From assembly GCA_039801725.1 (NCBI GenBank), contig JBDRVE010000006.1:8297-62580 (forward strand): a stretch of 54,284 nt of DNA. Reading direction: 5' to 3'. Within the stretch, counting starts at the first letter, position 1; each line of letters opens with the position of its first letter. Positions 43,154-53,377 of this stretch are shown one piece after another. Made by a program: the position numbers and the translations under genes. The DNA is from a candidate division WOR-3 bacterium (GTDB taxonomy: Bacteria > Hydrothermota > Tepidihabitantia > Tepidihabitantales > DTDR01). Under the pieces are notes generated by a model. That model did no database searches. It worked only from the letters and a program-made list of their open reading frames with translations, and was not told the DNA's origin.

Positions 43154-46135
43154 TTATTTATTTTTTCCGCAGCATTTTTTATATTTTTTACCTGACCCAC
43201 AAGGACAGGGGTCATTTCTTCCTACTTTTTTTTCCTTTATTATTGTTTGTTGAGTTATCTCTTCTGATTGTTCATTAAGGGTGGCGGTAATAGTTGGTTT
43301 ATACGCCACCACTCTTCTTGGTGACTTCCCTTGTTTGGGAACCACCGTAATTCTAAATAACATTGTTATTGCTTCTTTATAAAAATCAAACATTAAGGTT
43401 TGGAAAAGATTATAAGCCTCTTTTTGATATTCAATCAAAGGATCTTGATGGCCATAAGCACGCCAATTTATTCCTTCCCGGATAGTATCTAATTCTCTTA
43501 AAAGATGTTGCCATTTTGAATCTAAAGTTCTTAGAAAAATAAATTTAATGAACTCCTGAAAAGTTTCTTCGCCTAACTCTTCTTTTCTTTTTAATAATCG
43601 ATTATTGGCAATTGCTAAAAGTTTTTCTTTTAAAATTTCTTTTTTCATTTTAGGAATTTCTTCCGGAGGTATTTGTAAATCCACTAGATAAATAAGACCA
43701 AATTCGGTTTTTAACTCATTCCATTGCCAATTTTCTGGAAATTTTTCAGTGGCATATTTATCTAACAGATTATCAATAATCGCTTCACTTGCTTCTTTAT
43801 AGAGTTCAATAATATTTTCGCCTTTTAAAATTTCATCCCGCCAAGCATATACTACTTCTCTTTGTTTGTTCATTACATTATCAAATTCTAAAAGGTGTTT
43901 TCTAATTTCAAAATTTCGCATTTCTACTCTTTTTTGAGCATTTTCTATTGCTTTAGTAACTAACGGATGAGTAAGAGGTTCCATCTCTTTTTTCCCAAAT
44001 CTTTCCATAATACTTACTACTCGGTCACTACCAAAAAGGCGCATTAAATCATCTTCCAAAGATAAGAAAAATCTCGAAAAGCCCGGATCTCCTTGACGTC
44101 CACTTCTTCCTCGTAATTGATTGTCGATCCTGCGCGCTTCGTGTCTTTCTGTACCGATAATATATAAACCACAGGGAGGTTCCTCTAAACATTTTCCTGG
44201 ATTTTTTTCCCAATATTCACAATCTCCGTCGCCGTTACTATTGATATAACATTTTTTTCCTTTTACTACCCCTGGCCCTAACTTTATATCTGTCCCTCGA
44301 CCAGCCATATTGGTAGCGATAGTTACTGCGTAAGGTTGACCGGCTTTGGCAACAATTTCCGCCTCCTTTTGATGATGTTTAGCATTTAAAACTTGATGAT
44401 TTATCCCTTTTCTTCTTAACATCCTTGATAATAATTCTGATACTTCTACCGAAGTAGTTCCTACTAAAATTGGTCTTCCTTCTTTATGCCATTTCTCTAT
44501 TTCTTCCAAAATCGCTTTATATTTTTCGTTTTTTGTTTTATATATAATATCGGGTGCGTCAATTCTTCTGACAGGCTTATGGGTTGGTATTACTATTACC
44601 TCTAACCGGTAGATATCCCAAAATTCTTTAGCTTCAGTTGCTGCGGTGCCAGTCATTCCAGCAAGTTTTTCATAAAGGCGAAAGTAATTTTGTAAAGTAA
44701 TCATTGCTAATGTTTGAGTTTCAGCTTGAACTTTTACATTTTCCTTTGCCTCCAAAGCCTCGTGAATGCCGTCGGAGAATCTTCTTCCTGGCATCAAACG
44801 ACCAGTAAATTCGTCAACGATAATTACTTTGCCATCTTGAACAATATAGTCAACGTCTCTTTTAAAATGGTCAAAGGCTTTAAGAAGTGCTTCTAAAGAA
44901 GCTAGTTTTTCACTTTTTCTTGCATAGATTTCGTAGAGTTTTTCTTTTTCAAAGATTTTTTCCTTTGGTGTTAAATCGGGATTTTCGTCAATTTTTTTGG
45001 TTTCAATTGCTAAGTCAGGTAACAAGAAAAAGTCGGGATCTCTAAGATATTCAATTACTTGTTTCCGACCTTTTTCTGTTAGCCTAATACTATGGTCTTT
45101 TTCGTCAGTTACATAATAAAGTTCTTCATCCAATTCATAAATCTTTTTTTCACGAATATATTCTAACTCAGTTTTTTCAATGAGTTTTTTAATTTCTACG
45201 TCCCTTTCCGCTTTTAATAATTGCGTATTTTTGGGCGATCCCCTTTTTGCTTGGAGGAATTTTATCCCTGCTTCTCTTATTTTTCCCTCTTTAAGAAGTT
45301 TCATTCCTTCCTCAACGATTCGAGAGACTAATACTGTTTGAAGATTGTATAAATTTCTTACTACCGGAGCCAATTCGCGATAGATATTTTTTTCTTCCTC
45401 TTCTACTGGACCAGAAATAATTAGAGGAGTTCGGGCTTCGTCAATTAAAATTGAATCCACTTCGTCAACAATTGCGTAATAATGACCTCTTTGGACTTTA
45501 TCTTCCCATCTTAAAACCATATGGTCTCGAAGATAATCAAAACCAAATTCATTATTGGTGCCATAGGTGATATCACAATTGTATTCTCTTTTTCTTTCTT
45601 CGGTTTCCATTCCTTGCTGAATGCACCCAACGGTTAATCCCAGAGTTTCATAAATTGGTCCCATCCATTCCCTATCTCTTCTTGCTAGGTAATCGTTTAC
45701 TGTTACTAGATGGACATTTTTGCCAGTTAAGGCATTTAGATATAATGGCATGGTGGCTACTAAAGTCTTACCTTCACCGGTTTTCATTTCTGCAATTTTA
45801 CCTTGATGAAGAACAATCGCACCTAATAATTGGACATCGTAGGGAACCATATCCCAAGTAGTTTCTATATCACAAACAAGCCACTTTTTACCGCAGAGTC
45901 TTCGGCAAACCTCTTTTACCAACCCATAAGCCTCCGGTAAAATTGAATCTAAACTTTCTCCTTCAGAAATTCTTTTTTTAAAATCTTCAGTCTTTTTTAT
46001 AAAATCTTCATCTTTTAAATTTTTAAATTTCTCAAAATAACTATTAATTTTTTCAACGATTGGCCAAAGTTTTTTTAGTTCCCTTTCGTTTTTAGTGCCA
46101 CCAAATAATTTAATTAAAAGAGTTGATAAACCCAT
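43154..46135 (-). CDS. secA: preprotein translocase ATPase SecA
   Basis: Motor of the Sec export pathway. The 993 residues include Walker A MKTGEGKTLVAT, DEVDSILIDEARTPLIISG, the PPXD region, GTDIKLG, HEARRIDNQLRGRSGRQGDPG and the C-terminal zinc motif GRNDPCPCGSGKKYKKCC. An unusual cysteine-bearing insert (near residues 625-657: KKCYIN, DCEYW, KCLEE, PPCGL) sits between GTDIKLG and IIGTERHE, where many SecA proteins have only a short loop. There is no Shine-Dalgarno; the leader is about 35 nt. Confidence 0.96.
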   Translation of the reverse strand: MGLSTLLIKLFGGTKNERELKKLWPIVEKINSYFEKFKNLKDEDFIKKTEDFKKRISEGESLDSILPEAYGLVKEVCRRLCGKKWLVCDIETTWDMVPYDVQLLGAIVLHQGKIAEMKTGEGKTLVATMPLYLNALTGKNVHLVTVNDYLARRDREWMGPIYETLGLTVGCIQQGMETEERKREYNCDITYGTNNEFGFDYLRDHMVLRWEDKVQRGHYYAIVDEVDSILIDEARTPLIISGPVEEEEKNIYRELAPVVRNLYNLQTVLVSRIVEEGMKLLKEGKIREAGIKFLQAKRGSPKNTQLLKAERDVEIKKLIEKTELEYIREKKIYELDEELYYVTDEKDHSIRLTEKGRKQVIEYLRDPDFFLLPDLAIETKKIDENPDLTPKEKIFEKEKLYEIYARKSEKLASLEALLKAFDHFKRDVDYIVQDGKVIIVDEFTGRLMPGRRFSDGIHEALEAKENVKVQAETQTLAMITLQNYFRLYEKLAGMTGTAATEAKEFWDIYRLEVIVIPTHKPVRRIDAPDIIYKTKNEKYKAILEEIEKWHKEGRPILVGTTSVEVSELLSRMLRRKGINHQVLNAKHHQKEAEIVAKAGQPYAVTIATNMAGRGTDIKLGPGVVKGKKCYINSNGDGDCEYWEKNPGKCLEEPPCGLYIIGTERHEARRIDNQLRGRSGRQGDPGFSRFFLSLEDDLMRLFGSDRVVSIMERFGKKEMEPLTHPLVTKAIENAQKRVEMRNFEIRKHLLEFDNVMNKQREVVYAWRDEILKGENIIELYKEASEAIIDNLLDKYATEKFPENWQWNELKTEFGLIYLVDLQIPPEEIPKMKKEILKEKLLAIANNRLLKRKEELGEETFQEFIKFIFLRTLDSKWQHLLRELDTIREGINWRAYGHQDPLIEYQKEAYNLFQTLMFDFYKEAITMLFRITVVPKQGKSPRRVVAYKPTITATLNEQSEEITQQTIIKEKKVGRNDPCPCGSGKKYKKCCGKNK

Positions 46136-46176
46136 AAGAATTTTAGTTTTTTAATCCCTAACATCCCTAATAAATA

Positions 46177-46205
46177 ATTATAACAAAAAAGAAAAATTTT
46201 GTCAA
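46177..46205 (-). promoter_or_regulatory. promoter for secA
   Basis: Minus strand: TTGACA (46205-46200), a 17-bp spacer and TATAAT (46182-46177). Both hexamers are consensus. Confidence 0.7.
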
Positions 46206-46234
46206 TATAGATGAGTATTGAAGTTGTTAACTTA

Positions 46235-46262
46235 TTGACCAAAAATAAGTTTTATTTAAAAT
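46235..46262 (+). promoter_or_regulatory. promoter for tRNA-Cys and downstream carboxyltransferase
   Basis: TTGACC (46235-46240), a 16-bp spacer and TAAAAT (46257-46262), 8 nt before the tRNA. No other promoter is visible before the protein gene. Confidence 0.55.
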
Positions 46263-46270
46263 TTTTATAT

Positions 46271-46343
46271 GGCGGCGTAGCCAAGCAGCTAAGGCGGCGG
46301 TCTGCAAAACCGCTATTCCCGGGTGCAAATCCCGGCGCCGCCT
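46271..46343 (+). tRNA. tRNA-Cys (GCA)
   Basis: A 73-nt cloverleaf with acceptor GGCGGCG/CGCCGCC, anticodon loop CTGCAAA (anticodon GCA) and T arm CCGGG TGCAAAT CCCGG. The discriminator is T, the identity base of tRNA-Cys. CCA is not encoded. A protein start codon lies 17 nt downstream. Confidence 0.96.
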
Positions 46344-46360
46344 TATATTTATTCTTATAT

Positions 46361-47914
46361 ATGGAACGATACAAAAAGATAATTGAAGAATTAAATAAAA
46401 GGAATGAACTGGCTTTAAAAGGTGGCGGCGAGGAAAGGATTCAAAAACAGCATGAGGCAGGAAAACTTACCGCTCGAGAAAGATTAGAAATTTTATTAGA
46501 TAAAGATAGTTTTCAAGAGGTTGATAGGTTAAGGGTTCATGATTGTGTTGATTTCGGAATGAATAAAAAGAAATTTTATGGAGATGCGGTAGTAACCGGG
46601 TTTGGTAAAGTTGACGGTCGGGATGTAGCAGTTTTTTCTCAGGATTTTACCGTTTTTGGTGGCACCCTTTCTAAGGTGTTTGCGGAGAAAGTTTGTAAAA
46701 TTATGGATTTGGCAATGAAAATTGGTATTCCGATAATTGGTTTAAACGACTCCGGTGGCGCGAGAATTCAAGAAGGGGTTGCCTCTTTGGGAGGTTATGC
46801 GGAAATATTTTTAAGAAACACTTTGGCTTCCGGAGTTATTCCACAAATTTCGGTGATAATGGGACCTTGTGCTGGTGGAGCGGTTTATTCACCGGCTTTG
46901 ACTGATTTTATTATTATGACCGAGAAAACTAGTTATATGTTTATTACTGGACCAGAGGTAATCAAAGCAGTAACTCGAGAAGAGGTTACTATGGAAAAAC
47001 TTGGTGGTGCGGATACTCATATGCAGGTTTCTGGAGTTGCCCATTTTAAAGGAAAGGATGATAAGGATTCATTAATGATTGCCAGAAAATTATTATCCTA
47101 TTTGCCTTTAAATTACAAAGAAAAACCACCGAGAAGAGAAACCAATGATGACCCAAAAAGAAAGACACCGCAAATTAAAGAAATGCTTCCTGATGATCCA
47201 AGAAAATCCTATGATATGTTGCCAATAATCGAAGAAGTTGTGGATAGAGGAACCTTTTTTGAAGTCCAAAAAGATTGGGCAAAGAATATTATTATTGGCT
47301 TTGCTCGAATGAATGGCGAGGTTGTTGGTATTGTTGCTAATCAGCCGAAATATCTAGCCGGCTGTTTAGATATAAATGCTTCTGTTAAGGCTGCCCGGTT
47401 TGTAAGATTTTTGGATTGTTTCAATATTCCGATAATTACTTTTGTTGATGTGCCTGGTTTTTTACCAGGAACGGCGCAAGAGTACGGTGGAATAATAAGG
47501 CATGGTGCAAAATTATTATATGCTTACTGTGAAGCAACAGTACCCAAAATTACGGTAATTGTGAGAAAGGCATATGGTGGTGCTTATGATGTTATGTCTT
47601 CTAAACATATTCGAGGTGATTTTAATTTTGCTTACCCAACTGCCGAAATTGCCGTAATGGGTGCCGAAGGAGCGGTAAATATTATCTTCAAAAAGGAGAT
47701 AGAATCTGCCGAAAATAAAGAAGAACTGAAAAAAAGATTGATTGAAGAATATGAAGAGAAATTTAATAATCCCTTTAAGGCAGCAGAACTTGGTTATATT
47801 GATGAGATTATAATGTTTGAAGATACAAGAGAGAAAATTATTTGGGCGTTAGAGTTATTAAAAAATAAAAAACTTAAGAATCCTAAGAAAAAGCACGGTA
47901 ATATCCCCTTATAA
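46361..47914 (+). CDS. acyl-CoA carboxylase carboxyltransferase subunit (MmdA/PccB family)
   Basis: Biotin-dependent carboxyltransferase of 517 residues, of the methylmalonyl-CoA decarboxylase alpha or propionyl-CoA carboxylase beta type. Signatures: [69 protein letters not shown] and [11 protein letters not shown]. The frame extends upstream through tRNA-Cys, so I use the ATG at 46361 where homology begins. There is no Shine-Dalgarno, and no biotin carrier or membrane decarboxylase subunit is adjacent, so carboxylase versus sodium-pumping decarboxylase is undecided. Confidence 0.92.
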   Translation: MERYKKIIEELNKRNELALKGGGEERIQKQHEAGKLTARERLEILLDKDSFQEVDRLRVHDCVDFGMNKKKFYGDAVVTGFGKVDGRDVAVFSQDFTVFGGTLSKVFAEKVCKIMDLAMKIGIPIIGLNDSGGARIQEGVASLGGYAEIFLRNTLASGVIPQISVIMGPCAGGAVYSPALTDFIIMTEKTSYMFITGPEVIKAVTREEVTMEKLGGADTHMQVSGVAHFKGKDDKDSLMIARKLLSYLPLNYKEKPPRRETNDDPKRKTPQIKEMLPDDPRKSYDMLPIIEEVVDRGTFFEVQKDWAKNIIIGFARMNGEVVGIVANQPKYLAGCLDINASVKAARFVRFLDCFNIPIITFVDVPGFLPGTAQEYGGIIRHGAKLLYAYCEATVPKITVIVRKAYGGAYDVMSSKHIRGDFNFAYPTAEIAVMGAEGAVNIIFKKEIESAENKEELKKRLIEEYEEKFNNPFKAAELGYIDEIIMFEDTREKIIWALELLKNKKLKNPKKKHGNIPL

Positions 47915-47926
47915 ATTCAAATAATC

Positions 47927-47955
47927 TTGACTTTTTAAAAAATTTTGATTATATT
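47927..47955 (+). promoter_or_regulatory. promoter for tRNA-Pro and ABC exporter genes
   Basis: TTGACT (47927-47932), a 17-bp spacer and TATATT (47950-47955), 9 nt before the tRNA 5' end. Confidence 0.6.
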
Positions 47956-47964
47956 TAATTAAAT

Positions 47965-48038
<74 letters not shown>

Positions 48039-48053
48039 TATTTATTTATTAAA

Positions 48054-48848
48054 GTGAATAGATTATTAGAAATTAAAGATATATTTGTTAATTATGGGAA
48101 AGAAGAAATATTAAAAGGCATATCTCTTAATATTCAAAAGAACGAAAAGGTTATCTTATTGGGACCCAATGGTTCTGGCAAAACAACATTAGTAAAAACA
48201 ATTTTAGGATTGCTTAAAATTAAAAACGGTTCAATAAAAATTTTTGGTAAAGAAATCGAAAATATCCGTGGAGAAACAAGATTGGCAACAAACTATCCAC
48301 CGGTCTATTCATTATTCTCTATTAATCTGCGAGACCTTTTTGATCTTTATATTCATTTGAAAGGAGGAGATTTGGAATATGCCAAAACTCTTTTAGAGAA
48401 TTTGGGATTAAAAAATGTATGGAAGAAAAAACTTCATCAACTTTCCGCAGGACAGCAGATTCTTGTTTGTAATATATTGGCAATAGCATCGAATCCCGAG
48501 TTGTTAATTTTAGATGAGCCTTTTGAGAATGCCGATCCTGCCCGAAGAGAAAAAATTTTAAATCTAATTCTAAATTATAAAGGTACAGTTTTACTAATAA
48601 CTCATCAGCTTTCGGTTCTTGGATATTTTCCAAACTATTCGCTTTATTTTATCTTTGAAGGCAAGTTGTATGGGCCACTACAACCTTTAGAAAAAATATT
48701 AGAGACCTATATCCATTTAAAAGATTTAGAAAATCCTCTTTTGGTAATAGAAGTGGGTGGTAAGAAAATTTACTTAAGTGATAAAGTTGGTGACTATAAA
48801 TTAAAAGATTTTATAGATATAACCAGGATATACGAAATTTTAATATGA
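48054..48848 (+). CDS. ABC transporter ATP-binding protein
   Basis: A 264-residue ATPase with Walker A LGPNGSGKTT, signature LSAGQQILV, Walker B LLILDEPFENADP and switch His ITHQ. The frame runs back into tRNA-Pro; I take the GTG at 48054, just before LLEIKDIFVNYG where ABC homology begins. There is no Shine-Dalgarno. The C-terminal extension (about 205-264) is not typical. It pairs with the overlapping permease gene (ATGA), an ABC-2-like exporter of unknown substrate. Confidence 0.88.
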   Translation: MNRLLEIKDIFVNYGKEEILKGISLNIQKNEKVILLGPNGSGKTTLVKTILGLLKIKNGSIKIFGKEIENIRGETRLATNYPPVYSLFSINLRDLFDLYIHLKGGDLEYAKTLLENLGLKNVWKKKLHQLSAGQQILVCNILAIASNPELLILDEPFENADPARREKILNLILNYKGTVLLITHQLSVLGYFPNYSLYFIFEGKLYGPLQPLEKILETYIHLKDLENPLLVIEVGGKKIYLSDKVGDYKLKDFIDITRIYEILI

Positions 48849-49672
48849 AAATATTTAAATATTATGTTAAATCATTATTTCTTTCCAAAGAGACCTTTTT
48901 CTGGTCAATAATATTTGTAGTTTTTTGGCTTTTCATGGGTGCTTATCTTTTTGGTAAAGGAATGTCAAAAGATGTTATTGCTTTTTATGAAGTTAAAATT
49001 GGTTACACAGCCAGTTGGTACGGTGTGGCGGTAACATTTTCACTTGCTGCGTTATGTGTAAGTTTATGTTATTATTTTCTTTACGTTACATCCAGTTTAC
49101 CTTATATAATTAAATATGGCAAAATCTCTCCCATTTCTTTTTTCTCACAAATTATTTTGGGAACCTTTGTTTATTCTTTTTTTCTTGCTGTAATATTAAT
49201 TATTTGTACTTATTTAATTTTTAGTCATGCCTTTTCCTGCAATCTTTTGCCAGCAAAACCATTATTTGCCTTTTTGGTAGTAGGAATAAGTGGAATTTTT
49301 TACTATTTATTGGCAACAATGATTGTTTTTGTTCTTATGCTTATAAAAAAAGTGAAATCTATCCGTTTAGTTTCATTTTTTCCGATGATGACAAATATTG
49401 CTTTGGTTTACTCTCAAATTTTTGGAGTTGCCAATCAAACTATGGTGTATGCTTCGCCTTTTAACAATATATATAATTTGAGCGCTTACGTGTATTTTGG
49501 TAAACCCATACCATTAAAATGGAATGAGTTGCTTAATAAACAATCATTATTGATTCATCCTTGCTACTCAATAATAATCCTTTTGATATGGATGGCGATT
49601 CTTTTTATCATTGATATATATTTAATGAGAAGTATCAAAGAAATACCGATTGAAGAGATGCGTGAAATATAA
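48845..49672 (+). CDS. ABC-2-type membrane protein
   Basis: A 275-residue membrane protein with six hydrophobic segments (about 15-35, 52-80, 93-118, 128-160, 170-190, 238-258), the usual count for ABC-2 permeases. The family is inferred from topology and the overlapping ATPase gene, not from a motif. It ends 29 nt before the convergent mutS stop, and no strong terminator is visible between them. Confidence 0.75.
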   Translation: MKIFKYYVKSLFLSKETFFWSIIFVVFWLFMGAYLFGKGMSKDVIAFYEVKIGYTASWYGVAVTFSLAALCVSLCYYFLYVTSSLPYIIKYGKISPISFFSQIILGTFVYSFFLAVILIICTYLIFSHAFSCNLLPAKPLFAFLVVGISGIFYYLLATMIVFVLMLIKKVKSIRLVSFFPMMTNIALVYSQIFGVANQTMVYASPFNNIYNLSAYVYFGKPIPLKWNELLNKQSLLIHPCYSIIILLIWMAILFIIDIYLMRSIKEIPIEEMREI

Positions 49673-49701
49673 AAATAGGAAATTAACTTGTAAAATTAGT
49701 T

Positions 49702-52287
49702 CTATCCTTCTTCTTTTATTCTTTTTTGCCAGTTAAGGACAATTTGAAAGACTTCCAAAGGAGAGAGTTCATTAAGATTTAATTTTTTAATTTCTTCTAA
49801 TATTGGATGTTCAATGGGATAGAATAATGTTAATTGTAAGGGATTTTTATCTCTTAAACCTTTGAGGCTTACTTCTTCGCCATTTTCTAAGTATTTTAAT
49901 ACTTCTCTTGCCCTTTCAATTACTTCCTTAGGGAGACCAGCCAGTTTTGCCACCTCTATTCCATAACTGCGCGAACTGGCACCTTCTACTAATTTCCTTA
50001 AAAAAATAATTTCATCGCCCTTTTCTTTTACTAAAAAGGTGTAATTTTTTACTCTTGGTAAATAACGGGCAATATCAGTAAGTTCGTGAAAATGGGTAGC
50101 AAAAATTGTTTTTGGTCGCACTTTCGGATGGGAATGGAGATATTCAGTGGTTGCCCAGGCTATCGCTAACCCATCATACGTAGCAGTTCCTCGACCTACC
50201 TCGTCTAAAATTACTAAACTTCTTTCCGTAGCATTATTTAAAATATTAGCGGTTTCCTGCATTTCAGCAAGGAAAGTGGAAACGCCTCGTGAAAGATCGT
50301 CAGAGGCACCAATTCTGGTAAAAATTTTATCTACCACACCAATTTTACAATAACTGGCCGGTACAAAAGAGCCCATTTGGGCAAGAATGACAATTAATGC
50401 TACTTGTCTTAGATAAGTAGATTTTCCTGACATATTTGGTCCAGTAATTAATAAAATTTGGTCAGTAGAACTGTTTAAATAGGTATCATTAGGAATAAAA
50501 TTTTCGCCCACCAATTCTTCCACCACTGGATGTCGACCATCTTTGATAATAATTTCGTCACTATTATCAATAATTGGTTTTACATAATTTTTCTCTTTTG
50601 CTACTCTTGCCAAGGAAAGATAAACATCAACTTCCGCAACTATTTTGGCGAATTCAAATACTTCTTTTATCTGTTTACTTATCTCTTTTCGGAGATTAAT
50701 AAAAATCTCGTATTCTAATGCCTTAATTTTTTCATCAGCAGTTAAAATCTTTGTTTCGTATTCTTTTAATTCCGGTGTTATAAACCTTTCAGCGTTGGAT
50801 AAAGTCTGCTTTCGGATGTAATCTTTTGGCACGTATTTTACATAAGATTTTGTCACTTCAATATAATAACCAAAAACTGAGTTGTAGCCAATCCTTAAAG
50901 TTGGTATACCAGTTCTTTTTTTCTCTTTCTCTTCAATTTTTAAAATATAATCTTTTGCATTTCGAGAAATACTTCGTAGTTCATCTAAAAGTTCGGAAAC
51001 ATTCTCTTTAATAATTCCTCCTTCAGTAATTGCTAAAGGCGGGTCTTCAACAATTGTTTTTTCAATCTTTTCAATTAAGGTATTGAAATTAGCAATTTTT
51101 TCTCCTAAATATTTAAGTCTTTCATTATCATTATTAATCAATAATTCTTTTAAGGGAGAAGAAATTTTCAGCCACTCTTTTAAATTTACTAAATCTCGGG
51201 CATTAGCCCTTTCGGTTGCGATTCGGGAGGAAATCCTTTCAATATCTCCAATCTTTTCTAAGTAATTTTCCAATTCTTTCATTAGCGAATAGGAAGAGCA
51301 AATTTTTTCCACTGCCGAAAGGCGATGGTTAATTTCATCAATATCTAATAAGGGATACAAAAGCCATCTTCTTAAAAGTCTTCCTCCTTGTGGTGTCAAA
51401 GTTTTATCAATAATTGACAACAAAGAACCTTCGACACTATTGTCGCTAATTCTTTCTAATAATTCTAAATTTCTTCTGGTTGGTTTATCTAAGACTAAAT
51501 AATTTCTTAACTCCTGATAAGTTATTTTGGAGATATTGTTTAAAGCACCTTTCTGAGTTTCTTCTAAATAATAAAGACAGGCGCCAGCCGCCGAAATAAC
51601 TTCCGGAAGATTTTCAATACCAAAGCCTACTAAATTGGCGACATTAAAAAATTTCTTTAATTTCTCATAAGCAAAATCAAAAGAAAAATAATAAGAGTCT
51701 AAGGGAGTTAAGCAAAAATCCTTTTTTAACAAAACTTCAATCTCTTTTTTATCTTGGGGATAAATAATTTCCTTTGGTTCAATTTTTAAAAGTTCTTCTT
51801 TTATCTCTTCTTTTTTTATTAGACTAACATAAAAATCACCAGTAGAGATATCACAATAAGCAATACCACAATTTTCTTCTAAATAAAGAGAAAGTAGGAA
51901 ATGGTTTTTTTTATCTTCTAATAAAGAAGGTCGGGAGATAGCACCAGGTGTTATTACTTCCACCACTTCGCGTTTAATAATCTTTCGCGAGGTTTCCGGA
52001 ATTTCTAACTGTTCACAGATCGCTACCTTATAACCGGCTTTTATTAATTTGGAAAGATAGGTATCCAGTGATTTATGAGGAATTCCAGCCAAAGGTATTT
52101 TTTCGCTCTTTCCGTAAGAACGGGAAGTGAGTGTTAGACCCAATACTTTGGAAGCGATTTTCGCATCTTCGTAAAACATCTCATAAAAATCGCCTAAACG
52201 AAAAAGGAGAATAGCATCTTGATATTTTCTCTTAATCTGATGATATTGGGCTAATAGGGGAGTTAAACTCTCTTTATCCTTTGACAT
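49702..52287 (-). CDS. mutS: DNA mismatch repair protein MutS
   Basis: Mismatch-recognition ATPase. LFRLGDFYEMFYEDA carries the mismatch-wedging Phe-x-Glu. The clamp and lever regions follow, and the ABC ATPase has GPNMSGKSTYLRQ, a DEVGRGTATYDGLA Walker B/signature and an FATHFHELT switch. I start at the ATG 52287 (861 residues), where family homology begins; an in-frame ATG 30 nt upstream exists. It overlaps the lapB end by 14 nt. mutL is not in the window. Confidence 0.95.
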   Translation of the reverse strand: MSKDKESLTPLLAQYHQIKRKYQDAILLFRLGDFYEMFYEDAKIASKVLGLTLTSRSYGKSEKIPLAGIPHKSLDTYLSKLIKAGYKVAICEQLEIPETSRKIIKREVVEVITPGAISRPSLLEDKKNHFLLSLYLEENCGIAYCDISTGDFYVSLIKKEEIKEELLKIEPKEIIYPQDKKEIEVLLKKDFCLTPLDSYYFSFDFAYEKLKKFFNVANLVGFGIENLPEVISAAGACLYYLEETQKGALNNISKITYQELRNYLVLDKPTRRNLELLERISDNSVEGSLLSIIDKTLTPQGGRLLRRWLLYPLLDIDEINHRLSAVEKICSSYSLMKELENYLEKIGDIERISSRIATERANARDLVNLKEWLKISSPLKELLINNDNERLKYLGEKIANFNTLIEKIEKTIVEDPPLAITEGGIIKENVSELLDELRSISRNAKDYILKIEEKEKKRTGIPTLRIGYNSVFGYYIEVTKSYVKYVPKDYIRKQTLSNAERFITPELKEYETKILTADEKIKALEYEIFINLRKEISKQIKEVFEFAKIVAEVDVYLSLARVAKEKNYVKPIIDNSDEIIIKDGRHPVVEELVGENFIPNDTYLNSSTDQILLITGPNMSGKSTYLRQVALIVILAQMGSFVPASYCKIGVVDKIFTRIGASDDLSRGVSTFLAEMQETANILNNATERSLVILDEVGRGTATYDGLAIAWATTEYLHSHPKVRPKTIFATHFHELTDIARYLPRVKNYTFLVKEKGDEIIFLRKLVEGASSRSYGIEVAKLAGLPKEVIERAREVLKYLENGEEVSLKGLRDKNPLQLTLFYPIEHPILEEIKKLNLNELSPLEVFQIVLNWQKRIKEEG

Positions 52288-53377
52288 CCCATTGCCAACA
52301 CTCAAAACAGATAGCAATAGGTTCTTTCAATTCCTTTTGACAATAAGGACAGTTAATTTTTTCTCTATTTTTAACAATCTCTATATAACTATTAAGATTC
52401 TTATAAGCTTCCTCTAAATCATTTAGTTTCAAATAGGTTTTGGCTAAAAGAAGATAAATTTCTAGTATTTTATCTTTTTCCTTTTCTAAAATATTAATCG
52501 CTTCTTTTAGATTTTCCATCTTTTCATAAAATTCCAAGATTTCCCAATAATATTCTTTTTCTTTTGTTTCCTTACCAAATTCCTTGTAAATATTTACTAA
52601 TTCTTCATAACGACCCAAAGAGAATAAAGCATTGGCTAATTTGTCTTTAATAAGAGAAAGTTTTTGTGGATAATTTCTTAAAAATTTTAACCAATAAGAG
52701 ATTGCCTCTTCATACTCTTTTTCATTTTCGTAATAATTTCCTAAATATAACAAGCCATAAAAAGAGTTCTCATCATATTTTAATGATTTTTCTAAATATT
52801 CCTTGGCTTCTTTTTTATCTTTTGTTAGAAGACGATTCCCTAATTCGGCATAAAAAGTAGCAAGTTGTTTTTTATCAAAAAGACTATTTCCATATTTGTT
52901 TAAAAATTGAATAGCCAAAGGATAATTTTCTGTTTTTAGATATAAAGTGAAAAGTAAAGAAGCACTATCTCTATCTTTCCAACCACTTTTAATTATCTCT
53001 TCTAACAAACTTATCGCCTTAAAATATCTGCCATCTTGGGCTAAGAAATAAGATAATTTTTTAAAAACAATTAATTCTTTATCTCTGGGCAAGTTTCGCC
53101 GAAGCGATAATAGTTCGTTAATCTTTTTGGCTTTTTCTATTTCTCCTTTTTCTTGATACCAATCGATTAAATAAAGATAGCCATCAATAAATTCACTATT
53201 AGTTTTTACTAGTTCTTCCATTTTTTTAATCGCTTCTTCTTTTTTACCAGCGATATAAGAAATCAAACTTTCAGTAAAAAGAGTTGGGAAAAATTTTTGT
53301 TTTCTAATTAGATTGATAATAATTGGATAAAAGGCAACAAAAAGCACGAAGATGATAAAAATTATTAAAATGGTCAT
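52274..53377 (-). CDS. lapB: LapB/YciM-like TPR protein with C-terminal zinc ribbon
   Basis: A 367-residue protein with one N-terminal membrane helix (about 2-20), then a series of TPR helices (for example GELCNRLL-type pairs around 170-200 and YYGLLYLGNYYENEKEYEEA-type repeats). It ends in a rubredoxin-like metal knuckle: CPYCQKEL and CFECWQW. This layout matches LapB/YciM, which in enterobacteria tunes LpxC turnover. The upstream overlapping gene is LapA-like. TPR proteins are easy to misassign, so LapB is likely rather than certain. Confidence 0.78.
   Translation of the reverse strand: MTILIIFIIFVLFVAFYPIIINLIRKQKFFPTLFTESLISYIAGKKEEAIKKMEELVKTNSEFIDGYLYLIDWYQEKGEIEKAKKINELLSLRRNLPRDKELIVFKKLSYFLAQDGRYFKAISLLEEIIKSGWKDRDSASLLFTLYLKTENYPLAIQFLNKYGNSLFDKKQLATFYAELGNRLLTKDKKEAKEYLEKSLKYDENSFYGLLYLGNYYENEKEYEEAISYWLKFLRNYPQKLSLIKDKLANALFSLGRYEELVNIYKEFGKETKEKEYYWEILEFYEKMENLKEAINILEKEKDKILEIYLLLAKTYLKLNDLEEAYKNLNSYIEIVKNREKINCPYCQKELKEPIAICFECWQWDVKG

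Noticed and set aside
46211-46360. N-terminal extension of the carboxyltransferase frame
   Set aside because: It reads through tRNA-Cys. Family homology begins exactly at the ATG at 46361.
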